Shown here: in pieces, positions 28,166 through 37,066 of the stretch
Numbering within the stretch: the first letter of the stretch is position 1
Layout of the letters: every line of letters starts with the position of its first letter
Notes under the pieces: generated by a model
Seen by the model: only the letters and a program-made list of their open reading frames with translations
What the model was told of the DNA's origin: nothing
The model's database searches: none
Translations under genes and position numbers: made by a program
Assembly: GCA_018240505.1 (NCBI GenBank)
Contig: JAFEFQ010000238.1
Coordinates: forward strand, 1 to 64,000
DNA length: 64,000 nt
DNA from: Pseudomonadota bacterium
Lineage (GTDB): Bacteria > Pseudomonadota > Gammaproteobacteria > Xanthomonadales > Rhodanobacteraceae
Reading direction: 5' to 3'

Positions 28166-29227
28166 ATGATGTCGATGACGAAGCCGATTTCCGCGCATCC
28201 ACGCCCCCGCACCGCGTTGGCCGTGCTGGCCGCGGCGGCGTTGGTGCTGGCCGGCTGCGCGTCCGATCCGGCCGAGGTCGAGGACCGTTCGATCGGCGAG
28301 TCGCCGTCGCTGCAGGCGCAACAGCCCGCGCGGGCGCGCACGCCGCCCGGCGGCGGCTACCGCGTGGTCAAGGGCGACACGCTGTATTCGATCGCGTTCA
28401 AGCGCGGCCTCGACTACCGCGACGTGGCGCAGTGGAACGGCATCGCCGCGCCGCAGTACAAAATCCTTGTCGGCCAGGAGATCCGCTTCAGTCCTTCCGG
28501 CGCGCAGACCGCCTCGGTCGACGCGCATGCGACCACAGCGTCCACGCCGCGCAGTGTGGACGCGCCGGCCCCGGCGACTGCCTCCGGTCCCGCAACGGCT
28601 CCCGTCGCGGCGGCGTCGGTGCCGAAGAACACGGGCATGTTCGAGGACGTGCCGAGCGAGCCCGCCGCCGCTCCCGCGCCGACCGAAACTGAAGCGCCAC
28701 CGGTATCCGCCATGGCATCGAAGCCGCCGCCGGTCGCGGTCACACCGCCGCCCGTGGCGCCCGTGCCGCCGCCGGTCGCGCCGCCCGCGGCCAAGGCTGC
28801 CGCCGAGCCGCCGCCGTCGAAGACGGTAAACGAATCCGCCTCTGCGAACGTCGGCGGCATCGCCTGGCGCTGGCCGAATCACGGCAAGCTGATCGGCACC
28901 TATGTCGCTGGCGACCAGACCAAACAGGGCGTCGATATCGCAGGCTCAGCCGGCGATCCGGTGCAGGCCGCGGCCGATGGCGAGGTCGTCTACAGCGGCA
29001 ACGGCCTGCTCGGCTACGGCGAGCTGATCATCGTCAAACACAACGCGAGTTTCCTCTCCGCCTACGGCCACAACCGCAAGCGCCTCGTCGCCGAAGGCGA
29101 CAAGGTGCGTGCCGGCCAGCAGATCGCCGAGATGGGCTCGAGCGCGAGTTCGCGCGACGAGTTGCACTTCGAGATCCGCAAGAACGGCAAGCCGGTCAAT
29201 CCGCTCGAATTCCTGCCGGCGCGCTGA
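28166..29227 (+). CDS. nlpD: NlpD-like lipoprotein, LysM + LytM (M23) domains
   Basis: Outer-membrane lipoprotein of about 353 residues that activates septal amidases in other bacteria. The lipobox is LAGC with C31. LysM covers about 64-107 (YRVVKGDTLYSIAFKRGLDY). A Pro/Ala-rich linker runs to about 228. The LytM domain begins at IAWRWPNHGKLIG. The first metal ligand is lost (QGVDIAGSAG in place of HxGxD), as in NlpD of E. coli, so it should be an activator and not a hydrolase. Starts at 28166, 28169 and 28175 are all possible. rpoS does not follow directly; five small genes lie between. Confidence 0.92.
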   Translation: MMSMTKPISAHPRPRTALAVLAAAALVLAGCASDPAEVEDRSIGESPSLQAQQPARARTPPGGGYRVVKGDTLYSIAFKRGLDYRDVAQWNGIAAPQYKILVGQEIRFSPSGAQTASVDAHATTASTPRSVDAPAPATASGPATAPVAAASVPKNTGMFEDVPSEPAAAPAPTETEAPPVSAMASKPPPVAVTPPPVAPVPPPVAPPAAKAAAEPPPSKTVNESASANVGGIAWRWPNHGKLIGTYVAGDQTKQGVDIAGSAGDPVQAAADGEVVYSGNGLLGYGELIIVKHNASFLSAYGHNRKRLVAEGDKVRAGQQIAEMGSSASSRDELHFEIRKNGKPVNPLEFLPAR

Positions 29228-29331
29228 GAGCGCCGCAGTCGCAGCCGCTGAGATTTCCCTCGGGTAGCTTGCTCCCGTCGCCGCGGCGCAATGCTGCGGC
29301 GACCGGGGACATTCCATGAACAGGGGAAATC

Positions 29332-29700
29332 ATGAAATCACGACTCGTCTTGTCGTTGGCCATCCTGGCCAATCTTTCGGGCTGCGCGGTGCAGCAGTAC
29401 CGTCCCATCGTCGATTCCGGCGTCAGCAAGGGCAGCTACGAAGCCGATCTGGCCGATTGCCAGCAGCTTGCCGAGCGGCGTCCGGCCGCGAACAACGCCG
29501 CGGGCGGCGCCGCCGCGGGCGCGATTCTCGGCGCGTTGCTCGGTGCCGCCGTCGGCCTGCGCGGCAACGACGTCGGCCGCGTCGCGGCGTGGGGCGCGGC
29601 CAGCGGCGGGGTCAATGGCGCCGCCTACGGCGTGGCCGAGCAGAAAGCCATCGTTGCGCGCTGCATGAGCGGGCGCGGCTACAACGTCGTTGCAGAGTAA
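29332..29700 (+). CDS. Small lipoprotein with glycine-zipper segment
   Basis: Exported protein of 122 residues. The signal peptide ends in a lipobox (LANLSGC, C18). A soluble stretch YEADLADCQQLAERR precedes a Gly/Ala-rich membrane-spanning zipper (AAGGAAAGAILGALLGAAVGL) and a second one (GAASGGVNGAAYGV). It ends CMSGRGYNVVAE. Glycine-zipper lipoproteins of this kind are common in the outer membrane; no enzymatic role is visible. It lies 104 bp after nlpD and 6 bp before a Cys-rich gene. Confidence 0.85.
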   Translation: MKSRLVLSLAILANLSGCAVQQYRPIVDSGVSKGSYEADLADCQQLAERRPAANNAAGGAAAGAILGALLGAAVGLRGNDVGRVAAWGAASGGVNGAAYGVAEQKAIVARCMSGRGYNVVAE

Positions 29701-29706
29701 GCGCGG

Positions 29707-29919
29707 GTGGCCAAGTACTGCAAAACCTGCCTGGGCGCGATCTGCGACCACTGCAAATGGTTCGACTACAACGGCGACGAAGACGGCTGTTACACCGGCG
29801 ACGGCTATTGCCGCCTGCACAAAAAGGAAACTGATCCATTGGGCGCCTGCGCCGGTTACGAATGTCGCACGCTCAAGGAGGGCGACGAGTGGTTCGATAC
29901 AGGCATATGCGGCGATTGA
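29707..29919 (+). CDS. Small cysteine-rich protein, unknown function
   Basis: Protein of 70 residues with nine cysteines (C5, C8, C13, C16, C28, C35, C48, C53, C68), including two CxxC pairs (CKTC and CDHC) near the N-terminus, and aromatic and acidic residues between them (CKWFDYNGDEDG, TGDGYCRLHKK, GACAGYECR). The pattern fits a small metal-binding fold, probably zinc. There is no signal peptide, so it should be cytoplasmic. The start is GTG at 29707, six bases after the lipoprotein stop, which suggests coupling. I do not recognise a family. Confidence 0.7.
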   Translation: MAKYCKTCLGAICDHCKWFDYNGDEDGCYTGDGYCRLHKKETDPLGACAGYECRTLKEGDEWFDTGICGD

Positions 29920-29973
29920 ATCGCGTCGTGCGCCCGCGATTTATTTCGTCCCGCATGTACGCCCCGCCAGGCG

Positions 29974-30309
29974 CTATTCGTCATCCTCGCTGTGGATACC
30001 GCAAATCTTGAATTCGTCGTAGAGAAGTGACCTGCCCACGCGCTTCCGCGCTTTCTCCTCGCCGCCGAAGTGCGCCTCGATGAGCGCGTGGTAATTGCTC
30101 TCTGCTTCGTCGGCGTGCTCGACACCGAGAAAATCGCAGCACACGGTGGCGTGATCGGTTCGTCGCCAGTAAGGGCAGCGCCGATCGGGAAGCAGTATCC
30201 AGTGTTCGGGCTCGCCGGTTTCGAAGTTGGCCGGAACATGCTCGGTGTCGTAGCAGAATTGGCCGCGCGGGATGCACGCAGAATTGCTCGTTGCTCGCGT
30301 CTTGAACAC
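29974..30309 (-). CDS. Hypothetical protein, last gene of a three-gene minus-strand block
   Basis: Protein of about 111 residues starting at GTG 30309, four bases after the stop of the upstream 77-residue gene. It is rich in aromatic and charged residues with four or five cysteines (GQFCYDTEHVPANFETG, HWILLPDRRCPYWRRTDHAT, VCCDFLGVEHADEAES) and ends KICGIHSEDDE. The frame stays open upstream through the neighbouring gene, but that part has no protein-like character. I do not recognise the family. Coding is supported by the tight spacing and by plausible residue use. Confidence 0.55.
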   Translation of the reverse strand: MFKTRATSNSACIPRGQFCYDTEHVPANFETGEPEHWILLPDRRCPYWRRTDHATVCCDFLGVEHADEAESNYHALIEAHFGGEEKARKRVGRSLLYDEFKICGIHSEDDE

Positions 30310-30313
30310 AGGG

Positions 30314-30547
30314 CTACTCCGACCAGAACGCTTCGACAAGGTTGTCGTCGCGGTCGAACAGCCACCATTCCACGCCGCCGTCGCAATCGACGCGATGCAG
30401 ATAGTTTCCGGGTTCGGTGTGGCTTTGCAGCGCCTTTGCGATACCCGGAGGCAAACTGGGGTGGTCGAGTGGCAGTGGCCGTCCTGTGAGCCAGTCGGGC
30501 CGGGACTCTGCACCGATCGTGAGCCTTTTTCGTTTCCAATTGAACAT
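30314..30547 (-). CDS. Hypothetical small acidic protein, middle gene of the block
   Basis: Protein of 77 residues starting at ATG 30547: a basic N-terminus MFNWKRKRL, a Pro-rich middle (RPLPLDHPSLPPGIAKAL), and an acidic aromatic C-terminus (DCDGGVEWWLFDRDDNLVEAFWSE). The end has the look of a single-domain beta protein. No homologue is recognised. It starts 18 bp after the stop of the 213-residue gene and is followed after 4 bp by the next, so the three form one transcription unit. Confidence 0.6.
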   Translation of the reverse strand: MFNWKRKRLTIGAESRPDWLTGRPLPLDHPSLPPGIAKALQSHTEPGNYLHRVDCDGGVEWWLFDRDDNLVEAFWSE

Positions 30548-30565
30548 TGTCTTGACGTCGAATAC

Positions 30566-31207
30566 TCAGGAGCGCGTTTGCCGGGGCAACGTTCGAAGCT
30601 CCGGAAATTGTCTGTGGAGACCCAAAATACAATCAACAACACGGCGGTGTGTCTGACGAGGGAAAGAAGGTTCGATCTCTGCCTCCTTCAAATGCAGGTA
30701 CAGAATGCGTGCAAGCGCGACTTGTCTCTCCTGCGGTAGTGTGCGATCTCTGAGCCGGGCGATCATCAGGCGGATGTCGGCATAGCGCCCGTCGCAGAAC
30801 AGGGCAAACGTTTCATCAGATGGTCGCGGGGGCGCCACCAAGAAGGATGGCAAGCGCGACCAACGCGACGAGCCAAGTACGGCACGTCCGCGAACATGAC
30901 GGTCTTCGGTATCGCGTAATTCGCACCAGACGCGCGCATATTCGCCAGCGAAATCGCCATACAACATGGCTTCGGCGACTGCAGGTCCTGGCGTGCCATG
31001 CTCGTGACGCTCACGAAAGCGAACCATCATCCCGGCACGGACGCGGTCGCGCTGCAAGTCGTATAGCGCTGGTGCAATGCGACCATCCAGCAGGTTTACC
31101 GCAAACTCAGACTCAGTTGACGCTATCCAAGTGTAGTGCTCCATCGAATGAGCGAGCCGTTCCGCCAACTGGATGGCAATATCGCGCAGGCGGCGATAGT
31201 GATTCAT
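30566..31207 (-). CDS. Hypothetical protein, first gene of the block
   Basis: Protein of 213 residues, predicted cytoplasmic and mostly helical with many Arg, Glu and Leu residues (YRRLRDIAIQLAERLAHSMEHY, YARVWCELRDTEDRHVRG, DIRLMIARLRDRTLPQERQVALARILYLHLKE). The start at 31207 is uncertain because the frame is open 50 codons further, but those codons look random. No motif is recognised. It is divergent from rpoS, with 171 bp between starts, so it shares the rpoS upstream region. Confidence 0.55.
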   Translation of the reverse strand: MNHYRRLRDIAIQLAERLAHSMEHYTWIASTESEFAVNLLDGRIAPALYDLQRDRVRAGMMVRFRERHEHGTPGPAVAEAMLYGDFAGEYARVWCELRDTEDRHVRGRAVLGSSRWSRLPSFLVAPPRPSDETFALFCDGRYADIRLMIARLRDRTLPQERQVALARILYLHLKEAEIEPSFPRQTHRRVVDCILGLHRQFPELRTLPRQTRS

Positions 31208-31378
31208 GTTCGGGTCGATCAGAAGGGAAGGGCAAGCGCTCGGCAAAATGGCCTGGGCAGACACTCCAATCTTGGCTGGACGGCGTCCCAACGTTTGAGA
31301 TTGGCATTTCGGGTGTGCTTGCTTGGTGCAGGCGGGGCAAGCCTTCGGCAGCGCCAAGCAGCGTAGTATGCTTTAGCG

Positions 31379-32296
31379 ATGAGTACCCCGGATCGCGCCG
31401 ACGATATCGAATCGGACGAACTGCTCGAGTTGATCCAGGCGGTCGAGCCGCAGCAGGACGACGAGGCGCGCGATTCGACCAGCGCCTACCTCAACGAAAT
31501 CGGCCTGATCCCCCTGCTCGACGCCGACGACGAGCAGCGGCACGCCGCGCGCGTGGCCGCGGGCGATGCCGACGCGCGCCGGCGCATGATCGAGGCCAAC
31601 CTGCGCCTGGTCGTGTCGATCGCGCGCGGCTACGTCGGCCGCGGCGTGCCGCTGCTCGACCTGATCGCCGAGGGCAACCTCGGCCTGATCCGCGCGGTCG
31701 AGAAATTCGATGCGCAGCGGCGCCTGCGTTTTTCGACTTACGCGACCTGGTGGATCCGCGATGGTGTGCAGCACGCGCTGATGAGCCAGGGCCGTACCGT
31801 GCGCCTGCCCGTGCACGTGCTGCGCGAGTTCGCCCAGGTGCTGCGCGCGCGGCGCCAGCTCACGCACGAGCTTGGGCGCATGCCGAACATCGACGAGCTC
31901 GCGCGCCATCTCGGCAAGAACGGCACCGACGTCGCCGGCCTGTTCACCCTGACCGACCGGATTTCCTCGCTCGACGCGCCGCTGTCGGCGAGCGACGACC
32001 GCGCGCTGATCGAGCAACTCGTCGTCGACGATGCCGGCGCGGCGATGGCGCGCGCGGGCGCAGGCGATCCGCGCGGTTCGCGCATCGAGCATTGCCTTGC
32101 GCAATTGCCCGAGCGGCAGCGGCTGGTGCTGCAGCGGCGCTACGGGCTCAACGACAATGCCACGCAATCCTTGGCCGAGATTGCCGCCGAACTCGGCCTG
32201 ACGCGCGAGCGTGTGCGCCAGATTCAGAGCGAGGCGTTGCTGCGTCTGCGTGGTCTGGTCGAAAGCGAAAGCGCGGATCGCGCCGACGCGGATTGA
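31379..32296 (+). CDS. rpoS: RNA polymerase sigma factor RpoS
   Basis: Stationary-phase sigma-70 family factor of 305 residues. Region 1.2 starts at DSTSAYLNEIGLIPLL (about 32-47). Region 2 carries ANLRLVVSIARGYVGRGVPLLDL and the -10 recognition helix YATWWIRDGVQHAL (121-134). Region 3 follows, and region 4 has SLAEIAAELGLTRERVRQIQSEAL. It is a little shorter than E. coli RpoS. The ATG lies only about 6 bp past TATGCT (31367-31372), so a leaderless transcript is possible. The position after surE-pcm-nlpD supports RpoS over other sigma-70 paralogues. Confidence 0.93.
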   Translation: MSTPDRADDIESDELLELIQAVEPQQDDEARDSTSAYLNEIGLIPLLDADDEQRHAARVAAGDADARRRMIEANLRLVVSIARGYVGRGVPLLDLIAEGNLGLIRAVEKFDAQRRLRFSTYATWWIRDGVQHALMSQGRTVRLPVHVLREFAQVLRARRQLTHELGRMPNIDELARHLGKNGTDVAGLFTLTDRISSLDAPLSASDDRALIEQLVVDDAGAAMARAGAGDPRGSRIEHCLAQLPERQRLVLQRRYGLNDNATQSLAEIAAELGLTRERVRQIQSEALLRLRGLVESESADRADAD

Positions 32297-32324
32297 ACCA
32301 GGTTTTCGCTCGTCATTGCTTCGT

Positions 32325-35300
32325 TTATTGCGAAGCCACGTTGAGTGACGCCGCCATTTCGGTCTCCACATTTGCCTGCAGCAACCGCTTCTTCGCCGCC
32401 CATTGCGCGGCCTCGTCCATCGGCTCGAGCGCGCGGAATTCGCCGGCGACCAGCGTCGCGATCGGCGCGCCGTCGCGGTAGAGCACGCGCGCGTTGGCGA
32501 GATTCGGCAAGCGCTCGCCGGCGACGATGTGGCCGACGAGATTGAGCGGGTCGGCGCCGCAGACGCCGACCAGCGCGCCGTCGCGCGGCCGGTTGCGGAT
32601 CGCGCGCAACGGCGCGATCGCCTCGGGCAAGGCGAATTGTTCGCCGGTCAATCCGGCGATGAAACGCCCGCCGCGGATCTCGCCGCGCGCTTCGAGGCGA
32701 TGGCAGACGCGCAGCAGTTCGCGCCACGGCGGCAGCCACGCCGCCTCGCGCGCGAGCAGGCGCCAGCAGATCAGGCCGTAGCGTTTGAGCAGCGTGCGCA
32801 CGATGTGTTCGACCTGCTCGGGATCGCTTTTGCCTTTTGTCCCATGCGGCTTCGTGGAATTGTCCACTTCCAAACTCGATCGGCGCAGCAGCGACCAGCG
32901 TCCGGCGTCGGCGATGCCGAGCAATACGGTACGACGCCCGCGCCGTCGCGATGCGGACGGCCGCTTCGATGCCGGCACCAGCAGCGCGCGCAGGCCGGCG
33001 AAGCTGTCGGAGTTGATCATGCCCGCGGCGACGAGTTCGGCCAGCGCGTCCTCGAGTTCGGTATGCAGCAGGCGCGTCGCGCCGGCGAGTTCGTCGAAGA
33101 ACGATGCGCCGTGCTCGCGCAGGCTGTCGGCGACGGCCTGTGCGCGCGAGGACAGCGTGGGCGCGGCGCCCTGCGCGGCGGCGAGCGTGTTCCACCACGC
33201 CAGATTGCGCCGCTGCAGCAGCACGATCGGCGTTGCGCGCACGGGGCCGGAGGCGGTGCGCGGACGCGGATCGTCCTCGTCGATGCGTGGCGTCGGTGCA
33301 CGCAGCCTGGTCCACACGACGCGCCCGGCCAGGCAGAGATCGTCGAGCCAGGAAATCTCGTAGCCGCTCACGCGCGCGGGGAGAATTTCGTTTTCCCAGG
33401 CCGCGGCCGGCGCCTCGAAGCCCTCGAGCTGGGCGAGCACGCCGGCCAGCGCATCGGGCCCGGTCACCTGCGTGCCCGGCGCGACGCGCTGCCATTCGAA
33501 CAGGAAGCGCAGGTAGTCGCGCGGCTCGACCGGTTCGATCTCGCGGCGCAGGCGGTTGACCGTGTAGCGATGGATGCGCGCGAGCAGGTGTCTTTCGCAC
33601 CATTCGGTTTCGTTTGCGTCCACCGTGAAGCGGCCTTGCATGACGAAGCCTTGGCGTTCGAGGGCAAGCAAGGCAAAGTCGATATCGCTCTGCGCCGCGC
33701 CGAGCGAGGTGGCGATATCCGCGGAGCGCACGGGGCCGAGCCCGGTCAGGCGCGCGCGCACGATCTCGACCAGCGCATCCTCGCGCGTCCATTCGATCGT
33801 TGCGTATTCTTGCGGCGCTTCGATCGCGGGCTCGCGGCGCAAGTCGGCGAAGATCGCGGCGAATTGCGGCAGGCGTTCGGCGGGGATGCAGAGGTTTTCG
33901 TCTTTCGTCGACGCTGATGTGGCGAACAGTCGCGTCGCGCGGCGTTGCGCGATGAGTTGGTCGAACATCTCGCGCCACAACGCGTTGCCGTGCAACTCCG
34001 CATCGGTGACGAAACCCAGCCCCATCAACGCCTCGTGCAACTCGTCCGCATTGCGTGCCTCGGGCCAGGCTTCTTCGCGCACCGATTCGATCGCGCCGGC
34101 GTCGAGCTGGCCGAAATCGTCGGTGGTCTCGATGTCGCCCCAGCGCCGGCTCTGCACGGCCTGGGTGCGGCGCTCCTCAAGCGGCGCGTCGTCGAGGAAG
34201 GCGTAGGGGCGTGCGTTGAGGATTTCCGCGGCGAGTGGCGAGGGCGCGGTCAGGTCCTTTGCGACAATGTGGATTTCTCCACTTTCCAGCATTTTCAGCA
34301 GGCGCAGCAGCGCATCGACGTCCATCGCCTCGTGCAGGCAGTCGTGCAGGGTCTGCGCGACGAGCGGGTGATCGGGAATCTGGCGTTCGCCGACGATGTT
34401 TTCGAGGCAGGCGACCTGGTCGGGGAACACGGTCGCGAGCAGGTCCTCGCTCTTCATGCGCTGCAGTTGCGGCGGCACCTTGCTGCCGCCCTGGAAGCGC
34501 GGCAGCGCGAGCGCGGTCACCGCATTCCAGCGCCAGCGCAGACCGAACATCGGCGCGTCGAGCAGGGCCTGGATCAGCACGTGCTCGGCCGTGTTCGAGT
34601 GCAGGTAGCGCGAGACTTCATCAAGCGGGAAGCTGTGGCTGGTCGACAGCGACAGCACGATCGCGTCCTCGGTCGCCGCGGCCTGCAGTTCGAAGTTGAA
34701 CGTGCGGCAGAAGCGCTTGCGCAGGGCAAGGCCCCAGGCGCGGTTCATGCGGCTGCCGAACGGCGAGTGGATGACGAGCTGGGTGCCGCCGGACTCGTCG
34801 AAGAAGCGTTCCATCGCGAGCTGCGTCTGCGTCGGCAGCAGGCCGAGCGCGGCCTGCGTCGCGCCGAGGTAGTCGACGATCTGGCGCGCGGCGGATTCAT
34901 TCAACCCGATGTTGTTGATCAACCAACGCATTGCGTCGGAGTCCCCGAGTGTAGGGGCGCGATTCATCGCGCCCGCTTTCGCGTCGGGTGAGACAAGAGC
35001 GGGCTCGATGAATCGAGCCCCTACGGATGGGAGGCGACGAGAAATCTCCTCGCGCAGCCGCGACACCGCGAACGAGAGTTCGTCGCTGCGCCCCGGCGCT
35101 TCGCCGAGCCAGAACGGCAGCGTCGGCGGCGCGCCTTTCGCGTCCTCGACGCGCAGCCGGCCGCGCTCGACGCGCAGCACGCGGTACGAGGTGTTGCCGA
35201 GCTGGAAGATGTCGCCGGCCATGCTCTCGACGGCGAAGTCCTCGTGCACGCTGCCGATGCGCGCGCCCTGCGGTTCGAGCACGACTTCGTAGTCGGCCGT

Positions 35301-36929
35301 GTCGGGAATCGCGCCGCCGGAAGTCAGTGCGGTCAGGCGCGCGCCACGGCGCGCACGCAGGACGCCGTTGACGGCGTCGCGGTGGATGTATGCCGAGCGC
35401 GGTCCGCGACGAGTGCTGTAACCGTCGGCGAGCATGCGCAGGATGTCGCGGTAGGCATCGGGCGTGAGGTCGGCGAACGGGTACGCGCGGCGGATCGTGT
35501 CGAACAATTCCAACTCGCTCCATTCGCGGCATGACACTTCCGCAACGATCTGCTGGGCGAGCACGTCGCGCGTGTCGCGCTCGACGCGCAAGGTGTCGAG
35601 TTCGCCGCGACGCACCGCATCGAGCAGCGCCGTGCATTCGACGAGGTCGTCGCGCGACAGCGGAAACAGGCGCGCCTTCGGCGTGCCGTCGACCGAGTGG
35701 TTGGCGCGGCCGACGCGCTGCAAAAACGTCGAGATCGAGCGCGGCGAGGCGATCTGGCAGACGAGGTCGACATCGCCGATGTCGATGCCGAGTTCGAGCG
35801 AGGCGGTGGCGACGAGCGCGCGCAGGTCACCGCGTTTCAGGCGTTGTTCCGCGGCAAGCCGCTGCTCGCGCGCGAGGCTGCCATGATGCGAGGTCACCGC
35901 TTCCTTGCCGAGCAGGTCGGACAGGTGTTTGGCCAAGCGTTCGGCCATGCGCCGCGTATTGACGAAGATCAGCGTGGTCTTGTGCGCTTCGATCAGTTCG
36001 GCGAGGCGCTGGTAAACGGTGAGCCAGACATCGCCCGACATGACCGCGGACAGCGGCACCGGCGGCAGTTCGAGCGCGAGGTCGCGCTCGCGCGTGTAGC
36101 CGACGTCGATGATCTCGCAATCTGCTTCACCTCTCCCCTCGGGAGAGGTCGAAACCGCGGTAGCGGTTTCGGGTGAGGGAAGAGCGTTGGCAGATTGCAA
36201 TGGCTTCGTGACCGTGCAAGCCTCTTCCCTCATCTGCCCTTCGGGCACCTTCTCCCAGTGGGAGAAGGGAAGCGGAGAGCCGACGAGGAACTTCGCGACT
36301 TCGCCGATCGGCTTTTGTGTTGCCGACAGGCCGATGCGCGTGAGCTTGCGCCCGCACAGGGCGTCGAGACGTTCCAGCGACAGCGCCAGGTGTGCGCCGC
36401 GCTTGGACGGCGCGAGCGCGTGGATTTCGTCGACGATCACGCTGCGCGTCGTCGCCAGCATTGCGCGACCCGAGTCGGAACCGAGCAGAATGTACAGCGA
36501 CTCGGGCGTGGTCACGACGATGTGTGGGGCGCGCCGCTTCATCGCCTCGCGCTCGCTCTGCGGCGTGTCGCCGGTGCGCACGCTGGCGCGGATCTCGACG
36601 TCGGGATGGCCGAGTTCGGCGAGTCGCGCGCGAATGCCTTCGAGCGGGGCCTGCAGGTTGATCTGCACATCGTTCGACAGGGCCTTGAGCGGCGAGACGT
36701 AGACGATCTGCGTTGCGTCGGCGAGCGTGCCGTCACAGCCTTGCCGCACGAGGTCGTCGATCGCGGCGAGGAAGGCCGCGAGCGTCTTGCCCGATCCGGT
36801 CGGCGCGGCGATCAGCGTGTGCCGGCCCGAGCGGATCGCCGGCCATGCGCGCGCCTGCGCGGGCGTCGGTGCCGAAAACGCCTGCGCGAACCACGCGGCG
36901 ACGGCGGGATGGAAGTCGTGCAGCGCCAT
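32325..36929 (-). CDS. lhr: Lhr-type large superfamily 2 helicase, with two in-frame repeat insertions
   Basis: Giant ATP-dependent DNA helicase-related protein of 1534 residues. Walker A is APTGSGKT (K48), motif II is DEIH (167-170), motif III is SAT (202-204) and motif VI is QRVGRANH. The Lhr winged-helix and C-terminal extension follow ([25 protein letters not shown]-like ending). The ATG at 36929 opens directly onto the helicase core. Two stretches look foreign: residues about 218-270 and about 633-661 are encoded by palindromic repeats (36129-36269 and 34951-35024) that also occur between genes elsewhere in the window. The reading frame stays intact, so the gene may still be functional. 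It is convergent with rpoS. Confidence 0.92.
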   Translation of the reverse strand: MALHDFHPAVAAWFAQAFSAPTPAQARAWPAIRSGRHTLIAAPTGSGKTLAAFLAAIDDLVRQGCDGTLADATQIVYVSPLKALSNDVQINLQAPLEGIRARLAELGHPDVEIRASVRTGDTPQSEREAMKRRAPHIVVTTPESLYILLGSDSGRAMLATTRSVIVDEIHALAPSKRGAHLALSLERLDALCGRKLTRIGLSATQKPIGEVAKFLVGSPLPFSHWEKVPEGQMREEACTVTKPLQSANALPSPETATAVSTSPEGRGEADCEIIDVGYTRERDLALELPPVPLSAVMSGDVWLTVYQRLAELIEAHKTTLIFVNTRRMAERLAKHLSDLLGKEAVTSHHGSLAREQRLAAEQRLKRGDLRALVATASLELGIDIGDVDLVCQIASPRSISTFLQRVGRANHSVDGTPKARLFPLSRDDLVECTALLDAVRRGELDTLRVERDTRDVLAQQIVAEVSCREWSELELFDTIRRAYPFADLTPDAYRDILRMLADGYSTRRGPRSAYIHRDAVNGVLRARRGARLTALTSGGAIPDTADYEVVLEPQGARIGSVHEDFAVESMAGDIFQLGNTSYRVLRVERGRLRVEDAKGAPPTLPFWLGEAPGRSDELSFAVSRLREEISRRLPSVGARFIEPALVSPDAKAGAMNRAPTLGDSDAMRWLINNIGLNESAARQIVDYLGATQAALGLLPTQTQLAMERFFDESGGTQLVIHSPFGSRMNRAWGLALRKRFCRTFNFELQAAATEDAIVLSLSTSHSFPLDEVSRYLHSNTAEHVLIQALLDAPMFGLRWRWNAVTALALPRFQGGSKVPPQLQRMKSEDLLATVFPDQVACLENIVGERQIPDHPLVAQTLHDCLHEAMDVDALLRLLKMLESGEIHIVAKDLTAPSPLAAEILNARPYAFLDDAPLEERRTQAVQSRRWGDIETTDDFGQLDAGAIESVREEAWPEARNADELHEALMGLGFVTDAELHGNALWREMFDQLIAQRRATRLFATSASTKDENLCIPAERLPQFAAIFADLRREPAIEAPQEYATIEWTREDALVEIVRARLTGLGPVRSADIATSLGAAQSDIDFALLALERQGFVMQGRFTVDANETEWCERHLLARIHRYTVNRLRREIEPVEPRDYLRFLFEWQRVAPGTQVTGPDALAGVLAQLEGFEAPAAAWENEILPARVSGYEISWLDDLCLAGRVVWTRLRAPTPRIDEDDPRPRTASGPVRATPIVLLQRRNLAWWNTLAAAQGAAPTLSSRAQAVADSLREHGASFFDELAGATRLLHTELEDALAELVAAGMINSDSFAGLRALLVPASKRPSASRRRGRRTVLLGIADAGRWSLLRRSSLEVDNSTKPHGTKGKSDPEQVEHIVRTLLKRYGLICWRLLAREAAWLPPWRELLRVCHRLEARGEIRGGRFIAGLTGEQFALPEAIAPLRAIRNRPRDGALVGVCGADPLNLVGHIVAGERLPNLANARVLYRDGAPIATLVAGEFRALEPMDEAAQWAAKKRLLQANVETEMAASLNVASQ
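34951..35024. repeat. GTAGGGG repeat inside the lhr gene
   Basis: Full copy: gtagggg end, hairpin GGGCGCGAT-TC-ATCGCGCCC, 26-bp spacer, hairpin GGGCTCGAT-GA-ATCGAGCCC, and cccctac end. The two ends are perfect 7-bp inverted repeats. On the minus strand it is read as [20 protein letters not shown] and so on, with no stop codon. Confidence 0.92.
36129..36269. repeat. CTTCTCCC repeat inside the lhr gene
   Basis: cctctcccctcgggagagg, cgaaaccgcggtagcggtttcg, gtgaggga, a 40-bp middle, ttccctcat, ctgcccttcgggca, ccttctcccagtgggagaagg. It is homologous to 20655-20779 in opposite orientation and is translated in frame as part of the helicase. Confidence 0.9.
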
Positions 36930-37066
36930 GGGCGGATTATGCGCTTGCGCGATGGCGGAGATCGATTTCGCGGCATTGCGCGAATAAGTCAGGGCCAGTT
37001 GGCGCATCGTGCGATGTTTGCGCCGGCGCGTCTCACGCGATGAGACGCGCCGGGTTGCAGCGCAGG

